A stretch of DNA of 64,000 nucleotides. Origin: DATFVJ01 sp963820395 (GTDB lineage: Bacteria > Actinomycetota > Actinomycetes > Streptosporangiales > Streptosporangiaceae). This document shows positions 38,237 through 48,011 of the stretch, piece after piece. The stretch lies in assembly GCA_963820395.1 (NCBI GenBank), contig CAWGAE010000020.1, positions 310,001-374,000 on the forward strand, in the 5' to 3' direction. The stretch's first letter is position 1; every line of letters begins with the position of its first letter. The notes beneath the pieces are model-generated. The model did no database searches. It was not told the DNA's origin and saw nothing but the letters and a program-made list of their open reading frames with translations. The translations under genes were made by a program, and so were the position numbers.

Positions 38237-39475
38237 TTGACGATCACGTGTGGCATCGACTGGGCGGAGGCCCACCACGACGTTGCGCTGGTGGACGAGG
38301 CCGGGAAGCTGGTCGCGAAACGGCGTATCAGCGATGACGTGCAGGGTTATCGGCGACTGCTGGAGCTGCTCGCCGAGGCCGGTGACAGCGCCGACGAGCC
38401 GATCCCGGTCGCGATCGAGACCGCACGCGGCTTGCTGATCGCGTGTCTGCGCACCAGCGGCCGGAAGGTGTATTCGATCAACCCGATGGCGGTGGCTCGG
38501 TATCGGGAGCGGCACACGGTGGCCCGGGCGAAATCCGATCACGCCGACGCCATGGCACTGGCGAACATCCTGCGCACCGACGCCGATGCGCACCGGCCGC
38601 TGCCGGCGGACTCCGAGCTGGTCCAGGCGATCGCAGTGCTGGCCCGGGCGCAGCAGGACGCGGCGTGGAACCGGGGGCAGCTGTCCAACCAGCTGCGTTC
38701 GCATCTCAAGCAGTACTTCCCGGCCGCGCTGGCCGCGTTCCAGGTTCGTGGTGTCGGCCTGGACTCCCGCGAGGCCCGGGCGGTGCTCGCAGTGGCACCC
38801 GGCCCAGCCGCCGCTGCGAAGCTGTCCACGGCACGGCTGGCCTCGGTGCTGCGTACGGCCGGCCGGCAACGCAACATCGACGCGTGGGCGCAGCGCCTGC
38901 GCGCCATCTTCACCGGCGAGTACCTGCACCAGATGCCGGCGGTCGAGCAGGCGATGGGCCGGCAAACCGCGGCCCTGATCATGCAGCTCGACGCCGCATG
39001 CCGCGCTGCCGACGACCTCGCCGCGGCCGCCGCCGCAGCGTTCGCGGAGCACCCGGACGCGGAGATCCTGACCAGCTTCCCCGGCATCGGCCCGGTCACC
39101 GGGGCCCGGGTGCTGGGCGAGATCGGCGATGACCGGGCCCGGTTCCGCGACGCGCGCGGGCTCAAGTCCTACGCAGGCTCGGCACCGATTACCGTGGCCA
39201 GCGGCAAGAGCCTCATCGTGCGCAACCGCAAGGTGAAAAACCAGCGACTCGCCGCGGCAGGCTACGTATGGATCTTCGGCGCGCTTCCCACTCCGGAAAT
39301 CAAGGAACACTACGACCGCCGCCGCGCCGCCGGGGACCGGCATGCGGCCGCCATGCGCAACCTGTTCAACCGGCTGCTGGGCTGCCTGCACCACTGCCTG
39401 CAGACCGGCCAGACCTTCGATATGGATAAGGCATTCCCACTACCCGAGCCACGCCTCGAACCCGCCGCTGCTTGA
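38237..39475 (+). CDS. IS110-family transposase (DEDD)
   Basis: About 412 residues from TTG 38237, with GGAGG five bases upstream. The N-terminal RuvC-like domain begins ITCGIDWAEAHHDVAL with the first Asp. PVAIETARGLL supplies the Glu and AKSDHADAMALANIL two Asp. The C-terminal transposase-20 domain has LTSFPGIGPVTGARVLGEIG, GLKSYAGSAPITVASGKS and an RNRKVKNQRL basic motif, with the conserved Ser near SAPITVASG. The gene is intact and probably active or recent. It sits at the right edge of the defence island. IS110 elements have no long inverted repeats, so its ends cannot be fixed by eye. Confidence 0.9.
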   Translation: MTITCGIDWAEAHHDVALVDEAGKLVAKRRISDDVQGYRRLLELLAEAGDSADEPIPVAIETARGLLIACLRTSGRKVYSINPMAVARYRERHTVARAKSDHADAMALANILRTDADAHRPLPADSELVQAIAVLARAQQDAAWNRGQLSNQLRSHLKQYFPAALAAFQVRGVGLDSREARAVLAVAPGPAAAAKLSTARLASVLRTAGRQRNIDAWAQRLRAIFTGEYLHQMPAVEQAMGRQTAALIMQLDAACRAADDLAAAAAAAFAEHPDAEILTSFPGIGPVTGARVLGEIGDDRARFRDARGLKSYAGSAPITVASGKSLIVRNRKVKNQRLAAAGYVWIFGALPTPEIKEHYDRRRAAGDRHAAAMRNLFNRLLGCLHHCLQTGQTFDMDKAFPLPEPRLEPAAA

Positions 39476-40346
39476 CATTTAACAAGATCGGATGTCTGTG
39501 GACCTGCCGGGAAGAGCGTGAAGGAGGGTGCACCTTCCCGGATGATCGAGTCGTAGCGGTCTCAAGCAAATGGCCGACGGTGCAACGCCTGGCTGGGCCG
39601 TCGACGGTAATCGTGACGCCGTCGCCCTCGTGCGCCGCGGTAAACGCGCGTGCCGTGCCGTCGACCTCGATCTCGATGGCGGCAAGGGCGGGCAGCGCGA
39701 GCAGGAGCGCGGGCCCTGTGGCGGACCTCGTTGCCGCCATTGTCAGACGCTGCCCGAGGACCGCAGCGCCGGAGTGGCTGGCGAACGTCACCGAGCGATC
39801 ACCAGGCGAGTGCTTCGGATGCGGTCCCGCGGACTATTTCGCCTCATATGTGGCCGCAAGGCGCGCCTTTGTAACCGGGCTTGATGGATGCACACGGCGG
39901 AAAACTCGCCTGTACAAGGGGGAACGATCAGGGGCGGCTGATCTGCGGATACGGGACTAGGCGGGGCCAGTCCGCCAGCTCGGTGACGTACCGCAGCACC
40001 TGCCCGGTCAGTCGGCGGCCGAGCCAGTGATGAGCATCCAGGCACGCGCTGGATGGGTGCTCAAGGGCCGTCGCTGCGTAGGTGCGCATGCGGCGGCCCG
40101 CTTGTGGTTAAGGGCTCGAAGCGGCGCGGCAGTCAGGCACGGCCGAGGGATGTAATCAGGGCAACCGCGAGCCTGGGGAGCGCCCGGCGGCAGAGGGATT
40201 GATCGAGGAATAGCGAGCGTGACCGGTAGCGCGCGACTCGCGCATGCTGACAGCCTTGTGCGCAATCCGTGCGCACAACCGGCTAGAAAACGCACAAACA
40301 GCGGCTTCCTAGTAACCCGTACCTGGGAAAACCGCTGTTCAGAGAG
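39476..40346. other. Region without a convincing gene
   Basis: About 870 bases between the IS110 gene and tRNA-Ser(GCT). A leftward frame through 39500-39790 (VDGTARAFTAAHEGDGV) has some coding character but no recognisable family or clean start, so I do not call it. Nothing else is supported. Confidence 0.45.
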
Positions 40347-40435
40347 CGGAGGCTCGGGGATTTGAACCCCGGATGGGCGCGAACCCAAACCGCATTAGCA
40401 GTGCGGCGCCATAGACCGGACTAGGCGAAGCCTCC
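40347..40435 (-). tRNA. tRNA-Ser(GCT)
   Basis: Minus-strand class II tRNA. Acceptor GGAGGCT pairs with AGCCTCC. The anticodon loop CTGCTAA holds GCT. There is a long variable arm (GGGTTCGCGCCC-type), a TTCAAAT T-loop and discriminator G. CCA is not encoded after the discriminator (the next bases read CTC). Confidence 0.93.
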
Positions 40436-40590
40436 CGAACGACCATACGGTCCGGGACAGCGTACCGGCCCCGGCGCGGGCAGGGCAAAGCAGTGCGCAC
40501 GCACGGGCCATCCATACCCATCCCTAACGGCTGCGCGGTAAGGCTCACGTCTGCCAGGGCACCGGCCATGGCCGCGCGGACCGCCCGGAC

Positions 40591-42228
40591 TCAGTCGTGG
40601 CTCTCGTGGTCCACTTTGTACTCGCCCTGGGCGTAACCATCACGGATGGTGATCTTGGCGAACTTGCCGACGCTGGTCTTGGGCACCTCGGTGACGAACG
40701 ACCAGCGCTCGGGCAGCTGCCAGCGTGGCACACGCGATGCGAGGAATTCACGTAGCTCGGCCGGTCCCGCCGACGCGCCGTCGTGCAGCACGACAGCCGC
40801 GAACGGGCGCTCGCCCCACTTCTCGTCTGGCACGCCGACGACCGCGGCCTCGACCACGTCCGGATGGGCCATCAGCGCGTTCTCCAGCTCGACAGACGAG
40901 ATCCACTCACCGCCCGACTTGATCACATCCTTGGCCCGGTCGGTGAGCGTGATGTAGCCGAGCCGGTCGATCGTGCCGACGTCACCGGTTCGCAACCACC
41001 CATCGTGGAACCTGTCCGGGTCCTGGTCTTCATAGTAGGAACCGCTGACCCATGGGCCGCGAACCTCGACTTCGCCGACGGCCGAGCTGTCGTGCGGGAG
41101 CAGTTTCCCGTCATCCCCGACCAGCCGCGCTTCAACCAGCGAGAGCAGCCTGCCCTGCGAGTCGCGGTACCGCCACGCCTCCGCTGGCGAGATCCCGGGC
41201 GGCGGGTGCGCCACGGTTCCAACAGGCGAGGTTTCGGTCATCCCCCAGGCATGCACGATCCGCACCCCGAACTCGGTCTCGAACGCCTCCATCAGCGCGT
41301 GCGGCACGGCAGAGCCACCGCACAGCACCATCCGCAGCGACGACAGGTCACCGCCGTTGACCCGCAGGTACCGCAGCAGCTCGTTCCAGATCGTCGGGAC
41401 CGCACCGGCCAGCGTGGGCCGCTCGCTGGCGATCAGCCGGGCCAGCGGCTCAGGTTGAAGGAACCGGTCCGGCATGATCAGGTCCGCGCCCGCCAGCACG
41501 GCCGCATACGCCAGGCCCCACGCGTTGGCATGGAACATCGGCACCACCGGCAGCACCCGGTCGTGCGCCGACACGCCGCACGCGTTGCCGGTGCAGATGC
41601 CCATCGCGTGCAGGTAGGCCGAACGATGGCTGTACACCACCCCCTTCGGCCAGCCCGTCGTGCCGCTGCTATAGCACATCGCCGCGGCGTCGTCCTCATC
41701 GAGAACCGGCCAGGCGAACGACTCCGGCTCCGCCGCGAGCAGATCCTCGTACACGTGCACCTGCCTGCCCGTACCCACCAGCTGCCCCGCAGCCGCGGCA
41801 GCCATCTGGCCTGACGGCCCCGTCACGATCAGATGGCGGACGGTCTGCAGCTGCGGCAGCACCGTGGCGAGCAGCGGCACCAGCGTGTCGTCAACGATGA
41901 TCACATGGTCGGCGGCGTGGTTGGCGATGAAGGCCAGCTGGTCCGCGGGCAGGCGGATGTTCAGCGTGTGCAGCACCGCGCCCATCGACGGCACGCCGAG
42001 ATAAGCCTCAAGATGCTCCGCGTTGTTCCACATAAACGTCGCGACCCGCTGGTCGCCGTCGACGCCCAGCCGGCGCAGCGCGTTCGCGAGCTGCGCCGCC
42101 CGGCACCCGGCCGCCGCGTATGACCGGCTGCGTGACCCCTCCGCCGTGCAGGTCGTCACCGTGGCGTCTGGGAAAACCGTTGTCCCGTGCCGCATGATGG
42201 CGGAAACGGTCAGCGGAACATCCATCAT
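40591..42228 (-). CDS. Fatty acyl-CoA synthetase (AMP-binding)
   Basis: About 545 residues from ATG 42228 (MMDVPLTVSAIMRHG). The P-loop is YSSGTTGWPKGVVYSH, followed by MFHANAWG, AWGMTETSPVGTV (A5), TGDVGTIDRLGYITLTDRAKDVIKSGGEWIS (A7/A8) and a C-terminal Lys in TSVGKFAK. The SGGEWISS motif is typical of medium/long-chain acyl-CoA ligases. It activates a fatty acid as acyl-AMP then acyl-CoA. It appears monocistronic. The exact chain length is not readable. Confidence 0.9.
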   Translation of the reverse strand: MMDVPLTVSAIMRHGTTVFPDATVTTCTAEGSRSRSYAAAGCRAAQLANALRRLGVDGDQRVATFMWNNAEHLEAYLGVPSMGAVLHTLNIRLPADQLAFIANHAADHVIIVDDTLVPLLATVLPQLQTVRHLIVTGPSGQMAAAAAGQLVGTGRQVHVYEDLLAAEPESFAWPVLDEDDAAAMCYSSGTTGWPKGVVYSHRSAYLHAMGICTGNACGVSAHDRVLPVVPMFHANAWGLAYAAVLAGADLIMPDRFLQPEPLARLIASERPTLAGAVPTIWNELLRYLRVNGGDLSSLRMVLCGGSAVPHALMEAFETEFGVRIVHAWGMTETSPVGTVAHPPPGISPAEAWRYRDSQGRLLSLVEARLVGDDGKLLPHDSSAVGEVEVRGPWVSGSYYEDQDPDRFHDGWLRTGDVGTIDRLGYITLTDRAKDVIKSGGEWISSVELENALMAHPDVVEAAVVGVPDEKWGERPFAAVVLHDGASAGPAELREFLASRVPRWQLPERWSFVTEVPKTSVGKFAKITIRDGYAQGEYKVDHESHD

Positions 42229-42310
42229 CGTGCTGCGCAACGCGCACACCCCCTGGCAGAAAGTACGCAAACTGGCCTTGCGGGGATGATCTCACGCGGC
42301 AGACGGAACG

Positions 42311-42976
42311 TCACTCGGCCAGCGCGGTAACCTGCCCGTCTTCGGCCCCGGGAGCGCCGGTGCGCCCGCCTTTGCCCTCGGCCGCACGAGACACGTAGTC
42401 ACCGAAATCGCCCAGCAGCTGGTTGTCTATCCGAAGCTTGGCGACCGCGCGCGAGATCGTGCTCTTGACCGTGCCCACGCTCACGCTCAGCACACTTGCG
42501 ATTTCGGCCTCGCTCATGTCGTCGTAGAAGCGGAGCGCTACGACGGCCCGCATCCTCGGTGGTAGCCGTGCGAGCGCCCGCCACAGTGCGTCGTGTACGT
42601 CGCTGTTCCCCACGTGGTCATCGGCGGCCCGCTCCGGGATGTGGTCGGTCGGGTACTCCTCCAGCCGACGCTGACGCCACCAGGAGATATGCGTGTTGAC
42701 CATCGCGCGCCGCACGTAGCCGTCGACGGCGCTGCGATCCTGAATGCGGTTCCAGGCCAGGTAGGTCTTAGCCAGCGCGACCTGGACCAGATCCTCGGCG
42801 TCAGCCCGGTGACCCGTCAGCAGGTATGCCATCCGCAGCAGCATGGGGCTCCGGGCCGTAACGTAGTCACGGAACTCAGCATGATCACCGGCCACCACAG
42901 ACCTGTGACACGCGCGCGCCTCTGGCGCGGCGCGACCGCGCCTTTCCGGCACCACGTGATCGCCCCCGACGCTCAC
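42311..42976 (-). CDS. SigE-family ECF-type RNA polymerase sigma factor
   Basis: Region 2 contains SPMLLRMAYLLTGHRADAEDLVQVALAKTYLAW; region 4 has LPPRMRAVVALRFYDDMSEAEIASVLSVSVGTVKSTISRAVAKLR. This is the actinobacterial SigE-family group of short sigma-70 factors. Up to 221 residues; the first 30 are of doubtful quality and a GTG start near 42898 (VVAGDHAEFRDYV) is more usual for the family. No anti-sigma gene is evident next to it. Confidence 0.88.
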   Translation of the reverse strand: MSVGGDHVVPERRGRAAPEARACHRSVVAGDHAEFRDYVTARSPMLLRMAYLLTGHRADAEDLVQVALAKTYLAWNRIQDRSAVDGYVRRAMVNTHISWWRQRRLEEYPTDHIPERAADDHVGNSDVHDALWRALARLPPRMRAVVALRFYDDMSEAEIASVLSVSVGTVKSTISRAVAKLRIDNQLLGDFGDYVSRAAEGKGGRTGAPGAEDGQVTALAE

Positions 42977-43147
42977 GCCTTAACCGTACCCAGACATGGG
43001 CCCGGCACATTGAGTGCGGCACGAGAAACCTGGCTCGCCACCCTAATGGGGCGTACCCGTTGCGGCAGCTAACCGTAAAGGTTCGACTTGTGTGACCTGT
43101 CCATTGAAACTCGCCGAACCACTTGACGGGGGGGACAGCAGATACAC

Positions 43148-44155
43148 ATGGTCATGACGCCGGATCACACCGTCGCCCTGGGGGGGCCAGTGGCATATCA
43201 GCCGCGCGATGCCGCGCGCCGGCGGCTGCTGCTCAAAAATGCGGTCCTCGGCGGCACCGGCAGCGCCAACCGGCAGGAACCGCGGGCACCTGAGCACGCG
43301 GTGACCGGCACGGTACTCGACGCCAGCCCGCACATCCTCGTGATCGCCACCGAAGCTGGGACGGAGGAGCGGTTCGCCCTGATGGACACCACGTCAGCGT
43401 GGCGTGGCGGCGCGGCGCCGCCCGCGTCGCTCGGTCCGGGCTGCCGGGTCGTGTTACGGCGGCATGGGCAGGGACGCGTCGCGGACCGAATCTGGGCCGA
43501 TATCGGGCGCATCACAGGAACGATCGTCGAGCGGACCGGGAATACGCTGCTCGTCGACCAGGGTCACACCCGCGGCCGCGGCGTGCTGGTCCTCTCCGGC
43601 CGGTCCTGCGGCCCGATCCTGGTCCGCTTCCCCAAATTGGAGCCTGGCTATCTGATCGACGTGATCGGAGTCCGCCGCGGCGGCGTCGTCGAAGGGCTCG
43701 TCCCCGCCACCTCTCAGCCCCCATACCACAGCAAGCACGTACCGCGCGCCGCCCTCGTCAGGGGCCACGTCCCAGAAACCATCAGCGGCTCAGCCAGCTG
43801 GCACGAGTTCGCCGAGGATCCGGCCGGCCTACCCGGCGCCGGCTATCCCGCCCTCGACCCATCGTCCGGCTGCGGCAGCGGCACCGGGCCCTGCGACAGG
43901 GCCGTGAGCTGCGCCAGGCTTCCTTACCTGTCCATCGGGTGCACGCTTCTTGTCCGCAACGACTGCACCGGTGCGTCCGGTGCCGTCCAGGTGACCGCGT
44001 GCGGATCGGCCGCAAGCCGGTTCTGCGATCGATGCCTCAGCTGCGGCATCTCACCGCGCGGCCGGATCGTCGAGCTCACGATGGCAAGCTTCGTCGAACT
44101 CGGCGGTGAACTTCACAACGGCTGTTTCAACACGACCATGAGAATCGGTGGATGA
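43148..44155 (+). CDS. Conserved protein with Cys-rich C-terminal domain
   Basis: The product has 335 residues. The N-terminal part includes VTGTVLDASPHILVIATEAGTEERF and a second such strand pattern (ITGTIVERTGNTLLVD), suggesting paired beta domains. The C-terminal third has about ten Cys (CGSGTGPCDRAVSCARLPYL, GCTLLVRNDC, RFCDRCLSCG) and ends in a strand with HNGCF. No signal peptide is seen. It shares an ATGA stop/start overlap with the next, MauE-type gene, which suggests a disulphide- or redox-related role. This is inference. Confidence 0.75.
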   Translation: MVMTPDHTVALGGPVAYQPRDAARRRLLLKNAVLGGTGSANRQEPRAPEHAVTGTVLDASPHILVIATEAGTEERFALMDTTSAWRGGAAPPASLGPGCRVVLRRHGQGRVADRIWADIGRITGTIVERTGNTLLVDQGHTRGRGVLVLSGRSCGPILVRFPKLEPGYLIDVIGVRRGGVVEGLVPATSQPPYHSKHVPRAALVRGHVPETISGSASWHEFAEDPAGLPGAGYPALDPSSGCGSGTGPCDRAVSCARLPYLSIGCTLLVRNDCTGASGAVQVTACGSAASRFCDRCLSCGISPRGRIVELTMASFVELGGELHNGCFNTTMRIGG

Positions 44156-45114
44156 GGATGCTCAGCGCCTTCCGCGAGATGCAGATCCCGCTGCTCGCCG
44201 CCTTGCTCATGCTCGCCTGCTCCGGCAAGGCAGCCCGGGCGGCACGATCGCGATCAATCGACGAGGGACTGGGGCCGACCACCATGTTCCCGATGCATCT
44301 GCGGCGTCCGGTGGCGACGGCCATGGGCGCAACCGAGTTGGGCCTCGGTCTCATGCTGATCGCCACAGCCGGGCCCTTTACGGTGTGGCCGGCCGCCGCG
44401 ACCCTGGTGCGGCTCGGCGTGGTCCTGCTGTTCGCCACTGCGACGGCCGCGCTCCTCGAACTCCGGGCGCACCGGCTCGACGTCGGCTGCGGGTGTTTCG
44501 GCGACCTGAGCAGCACCCCGGTCAGCATGCGCACCATCGCCCGCTCCGGCCTCCTCACCGTCGCGGCCGCCGCCAGCGTGGGAGTCCCGCCGCTCCGGCT
44601 GACCGGGGACGGCATCATGCCCGGCGCGCTGCACGGCACGCTCGCAGCCCGCCTCCCGGTCGCGCTCGTCGCCGTCGAGGTCGCCCTGCTCGGCGCGCTC
44701 TCGCCCGAGCTTGGCGAGGCGCTGGTGCGACTCGGTTACCGCGAGCCCTGCGAGCGGCGCACGCTCTCGCCGCGGCGCACTTTCGCCGCGTTGCGGTCGA
44801 GCCGGGCCTGGCGCCGCCACGCCGCCCTGCTGACCAGCGCCGAACCGGCCGACATGTGGCGCGAGCTTTGCTGGCAGTACCTCGTGTTTCCCGGCGAGGT
44901 CGACGGCCGCGAGACGGACATCGTGTTCGCCGTCTACGCGAGGCGGTGGAGCCCGCCCATCCGGGCCGCGGTCATCGACGCGCTGACCGGCGAGGCGCTC
45001 ACCCGCGCAGGCCGGCGGGACAAGACGCGGGCGTGGCAACCTGCCGCGCCGGAGAACGGCGAAGTCGTGGCTTCCCCAGGCGGAGAGATGGGCGACTTAG
45101 CCCGCACAATTTAG
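44152..45114 (+). CDS. MauE/DoxX-type redox-associated membrane protein
   Basis: The product has 320 residues with about four membrane helices. The characteristic motif DVGCGCFGDLSSTPVS lies near residue 110, as in actinobacterial MauE-like proteins thought to pass electrons or disulphides. The C-terminal 130 residues form a soluble domain (RELCWQYLVFPGEVDGRETD...WSPPIRAAVIDALTGEA). The start overlaps the upstream Cys-rich gene (ATGA), so the pair is translationally coupled. The actual substrate is unknown. Confidence 0.8.
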   Translation: MRMLSAFREMQIPLLAALLMLACSGKAARAARSRSIDEGLGPTTMFPMHLRRPVATAMGATELGLGLMLIATAGPFTVWPAAATLVRLGVVLLFATATAALLELRAHRLDVGCGCFGDLSSTPVSMRTIARSGLLTVAAAASVGVPPLRLTGDGIMPGALHGTLAARLPVALVAVEVALLGALSPELGEALVRLGYREPCERRTLSPRRTFAALRSSRAWRRHAALLTSAEPADMWRELCWQYLVFPGEVDGRETDIVFAVYARRWSPPIRAAVIDALTGEALTRAGRRDKTRAWQPAAPENGEVVASPGGEMGDLARTI

Positions 45115-45440
45115 GCGAGATGCGACTGTTTCACAATTGGATGAGCGTGTCAGATTGCGAGATACCGCCACGGTGGCAAGGGACCTGTCGGCATCGTCGC
45201 AGGTAACGTGATTTCGAACCAGCCCTCCGGGGTGAGCCTGAAAGATCAATCTCACGATGCGAGACGTTGAACTCGATTCTGCAACGGCCCCATGACGCTG
45301 CTAAACGAACCGGTTAACCCGCACTTCTGTGACCGAAGCTTCGCCGCGACCACCGTCAGTCACACTAGATACTTCTAGCCCTCTCTAGCATCATACGTAG
45401 ATAGGCGAAGACGGCGGCAGAGATGCCCGGCTGCTGCGCG
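45115..45440. other. Intergenic region between convergent genes
   Basis: About 325 bases, AT-richer than its surroundings. No gene or clear terminator hairpin is seen. Confidence 0.5.
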
Positions 45441-46619
45441 TCAGACCGGCTGGGCACGCAGGAACTGGCCAAAATGCGGAACGGTGAATGCGATGAGCCC
45501 GCGCTCCGAGCTGTAGATCAGGCCCTTCTTGATCAGGCCGTCACGGGCCGGCGATACGCTCGATGGTTTGCGCCCGAGCACGTCGGCCACGTTCGCGGTC
45601 GGCACCGGCTCGTCCCCGAGTGCCGCCATCGCGCGCATGTACTCGCGTTCCGCCGGTGTGGCCCGCTCGTATCTGCTGCCGAAGAATCCGACGGCAAGCT
45701 CGCCCTCCGCCTCCGGCGCTGCTACCCGCACATCGTCGGCGCAGATAGGGCTGGCAGTGGCGACGTCCCAGGTGACCTTGCCGTACGCCTGGACGAAATA
45801 CGGATATCCATCGGCGGCCAGGTAGAGCGCGTCAAGAGCGCCGGGCTTGAACTCGACGCCCTCTCGTTCGGCAGGCGCGATCAGCGCAAGGTCGGCGGCC
45901 TCCCGGTCAAGCCGATCGATCCGGACATACCGGAACAGCCGCTCCGAGTAGCTCTTGCTTGCCGACAGCACCGACGGCAGGTGGGGCAGGCCAGCGCCGA
46001 CCACGATGAGCGGCGCGCCGGTCTGTGACAGCTCATGGCACGCGGCGCAGAGCGCCGACACGTCGGTCGCGGGCACGTCCTGCATCTCATCGACGAACAC
46101 CGCTATCCCAACCCCAAGATCGGTGGCGATGGACGCCGCGTCGGCGAACAACTCGGTGAGATCGATCTCCATGTCGCCGGAATCGGCACGGCCGCGTACC
46201 GCCAGGGCGTCGATGCCCAGCGTAACGGCCGCGCCCTTGGCCGCTTTCGGGTCGCGTGCGGCGAACGCCTTGAGCACCCCGAGGAAGTATTCGATGCGGT
46301 CCGGCGCCCGGTGCCGGGGGGCAAGTTCGCGGACAGCCATGTGCAGCGCGCCTGCAACCGGCCGCCTGATCGACTGATCCGGCCGAGCCTCGATCTTGCC
46401 GGTTCCCCACAGCCGCCCGATGGCCATCGACCGGAACGTGTTGAGCAGCACCGTCTTCCCGACCCCACGCAGCCCGGTCAGCACCATGCTGCGCTCCGGC
46501 CGACCACGGGCGACGCGCTCGAGCACCACCTCGAACTGGCTGATCTCACGATCGCGACCGGCGAGTTCGGGCGGGCGCTGGCCAGCGCCCGGAGCATAGG
46601 GATTGCGTACCGGGTCCAC
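45441..46619 (-). CDS. AAA ATPase (AAA_16-type) with C-terminal winged helix
   Basis: About 392 residues from GTG 46619 (VDPVRNPYAPGAGQRPPELAGRD). Walker A is LTGLRGVGKTVLL, Walker B AVFVDEMQDVP, and a sensor-like arm GAPLIVVGAGLPHLP follows. A C-terminal winged-helix-like region holds VADVLGRKPSSVSPARDGLIKKGLIY. The family is widespread in actinobacteria as single-gene ATPases of unknown job. The upstream frame continues to 46700 but is low quality. Convergent with the MauE gene. Confidence 0.8.
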   Translation of the reverse strand: MDPVRNPYAPGAGQRPPELAGRDREISQFEVVLERVARGRPERSMVLTGLRGVGKTVLLNTFRSMAIGRLWGTGKIEARPDQSIRRPVAGALHMAVRELAPRHRAPDRIEYFLGVLKAFAARDPKAAKGAAVTLGIDALAVRGRADSGDMEIDLTELFADAASIATDLGVGIAVFVDEMQDVPATDVSALCAACHELSQTGAPLIVVGAGLPHLPSVLSASKSYSERLFRYVRIDRLDREAADLALIAPAEREGVEFKPGALDALYLAADGYPYFVQAYGKVTWDVATASPICADDVRVAAPEAEGELAVGFFGSRYERATPAEREYMRAMAALGDEPVPTANVADVLGRKPSSVSPARDGLIKKGLIYSSERGLIAFTVPHFGQFLRAQPV

Positions 46620-46768
46620 ACCATCGGACTCTATGACCGGATCTAGCCGGTACCGTAGATTTCCGTAGAAGCCGCTACCGCGTGTCGCACGGCCCGCCAC
46701 ACGGCCCGGTCCGCACGACCCAGCAGCGGACCGGGTGGCGGGCCCGGTCCGCAGCTCCCCCTGCGGGT

Positions 46769-47036
46769 TCAGTGGCGCAGATCGAGTTCGGTGATCGCGT
46801 CGGCGAAATACACGCCCCTCGTGCGGCGCGACGGCGAGCCCGAACAGCGCTCCCGCGCCCGGCGGGCTACCGGAGGTGTCGAGTGCTTCCGTCGCGCCCT
46901 GCTTACCGGCCGGGTCGTCTCCACGATGTTCCCGTCGCCGCTGTTCACGGTGAGAACATCGCCGTTCGGCGCGATGGCATGACCCGGCGGGCCATTCAGC
47001 GCGCTATTCTTACTGACCGTCGTGCCGGCCCCCGCT
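46769..47036 (-). pseudogene. C-terminal scrap of an NHL-repeat protein
   Basis: In shifted frames the leftward strand reads TTVSKNSALNGPPGHAIAPNG, DVLTVNSGDGNIVETT, then (frame change) ALFGLAVAP-like and VYFADAITELDLRH. This is the last repeat and C-terminus of actinobacterial NHL/SMP-30 type proteins. At least two indels are needed. A relic. Confidence 0.55.
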
Positions 47037-47317
47037 GAGCCGGCTCGAAGGACCGCGCTCTGGATCGCGACGATCTGCTGTGCACGGTGTCCGCCACGGA
47101 AAGCGTCTCGTCGCGGCCGATGCACAGCACGCTGCATCTGCTCCCAATTCCCATCCGTGCGCACACAGGCGCGCTGCCAAGCCCTGTGCTGCCAGTCCGG
47201 TGCGGGCAGCGCCGTGCTGCCAGCCCGGTGCGGGCAGCACATAGCCGACGGCGACGCCACCGCCGGCGACAGCCTCAACACGAGCCGGCCGCCAGACCGG
47301 TTCAGGTCCGGCGGCCG

Positions 47318-47765
47318 ATTTCTATTCCGGCAGCTCCGCCGCGACCGGCGCAAGCTGGCGAGGATGATCTTCCTGCCGGTCCTGCTGCTGATCATTTTCG
47401 GATACGCGGCCAGCTTCGACGATCGGGCCGCAGGTGGGGCTGGCCGCGCAGCTGCGCGCACCCTTCCAGGCAGTGACGGTCGGGCCCGGCGAGAACCGGA
47501 CCGACGCGGTCGCGGCGTTGCTTGACGGGCGCACCCGGCTGCCATCGTCACGGGGACCGGCGGGATCACGGTGTTGCGGGACGGCTCACAGCTGTTCACC
47601 GCGAACGCGGCCAAGGCCGCGATGGCCGCGTGGTCATCGGTGTCATCCACGTCCACGGCGGCGGACCCGGCCGCGAACCCAGCGGCGAACCCAGCGGCGA
47701 ACCCAGCGGTGGCCGGGCTCGCGCCGCGGGTGAAGGGGCTCTACAACCCCGGCCTCAAGACATCC
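47318..47765 (+). pseudogene. N-terminal relic of an ABC-2 transporter permease
   Basis: Frames in sequence give FRQLRRDRRKLARMIFLPVLLLIIFGYAASF (first membrane helix of ABC-2 permeases). After shifts come VTVGPGENRTDAVAALLDGR, AIVTGTGGITVLRDGSQLFTANAA and VKGLYNPGLKTS. These parts of the N-terminal and extracytoplasmic domain occur in order, but three frames are used and the rest of the gene is missing. A short PAAN repeat (near 47670-47710) lies inside. Dead. Confidence 0.6.
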
Positions 47766-48011
47766 AGAGACAGCCGCACCGCGGGCAGACGGCACCGCGG
47801 CAAGCCCGCCCGGGCACGGGGACTGACGCACCGGCGTTCCCGCGATCGCGGTGGATCTTCCCGCGGATAAAGGCAAAACGCCGCGATCGGCAAATTTTCG
47901 CGCGATAAAACTCAGCTCCGTTGAATTCTGCTCTTGCCAAGCTGCCGCCTGCACGCATACGATGCTCGCGCTCACCCAGAACAATTACGGCAACTCCGCG
48001 GGGGATCAGAA

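Noticed and set aside
39366..39791. 141-residue leftward frame overlapping the end of IS110
   Set aside because: Some coding character in the middle, but it runs into the transposase gene and has no recognisable family.
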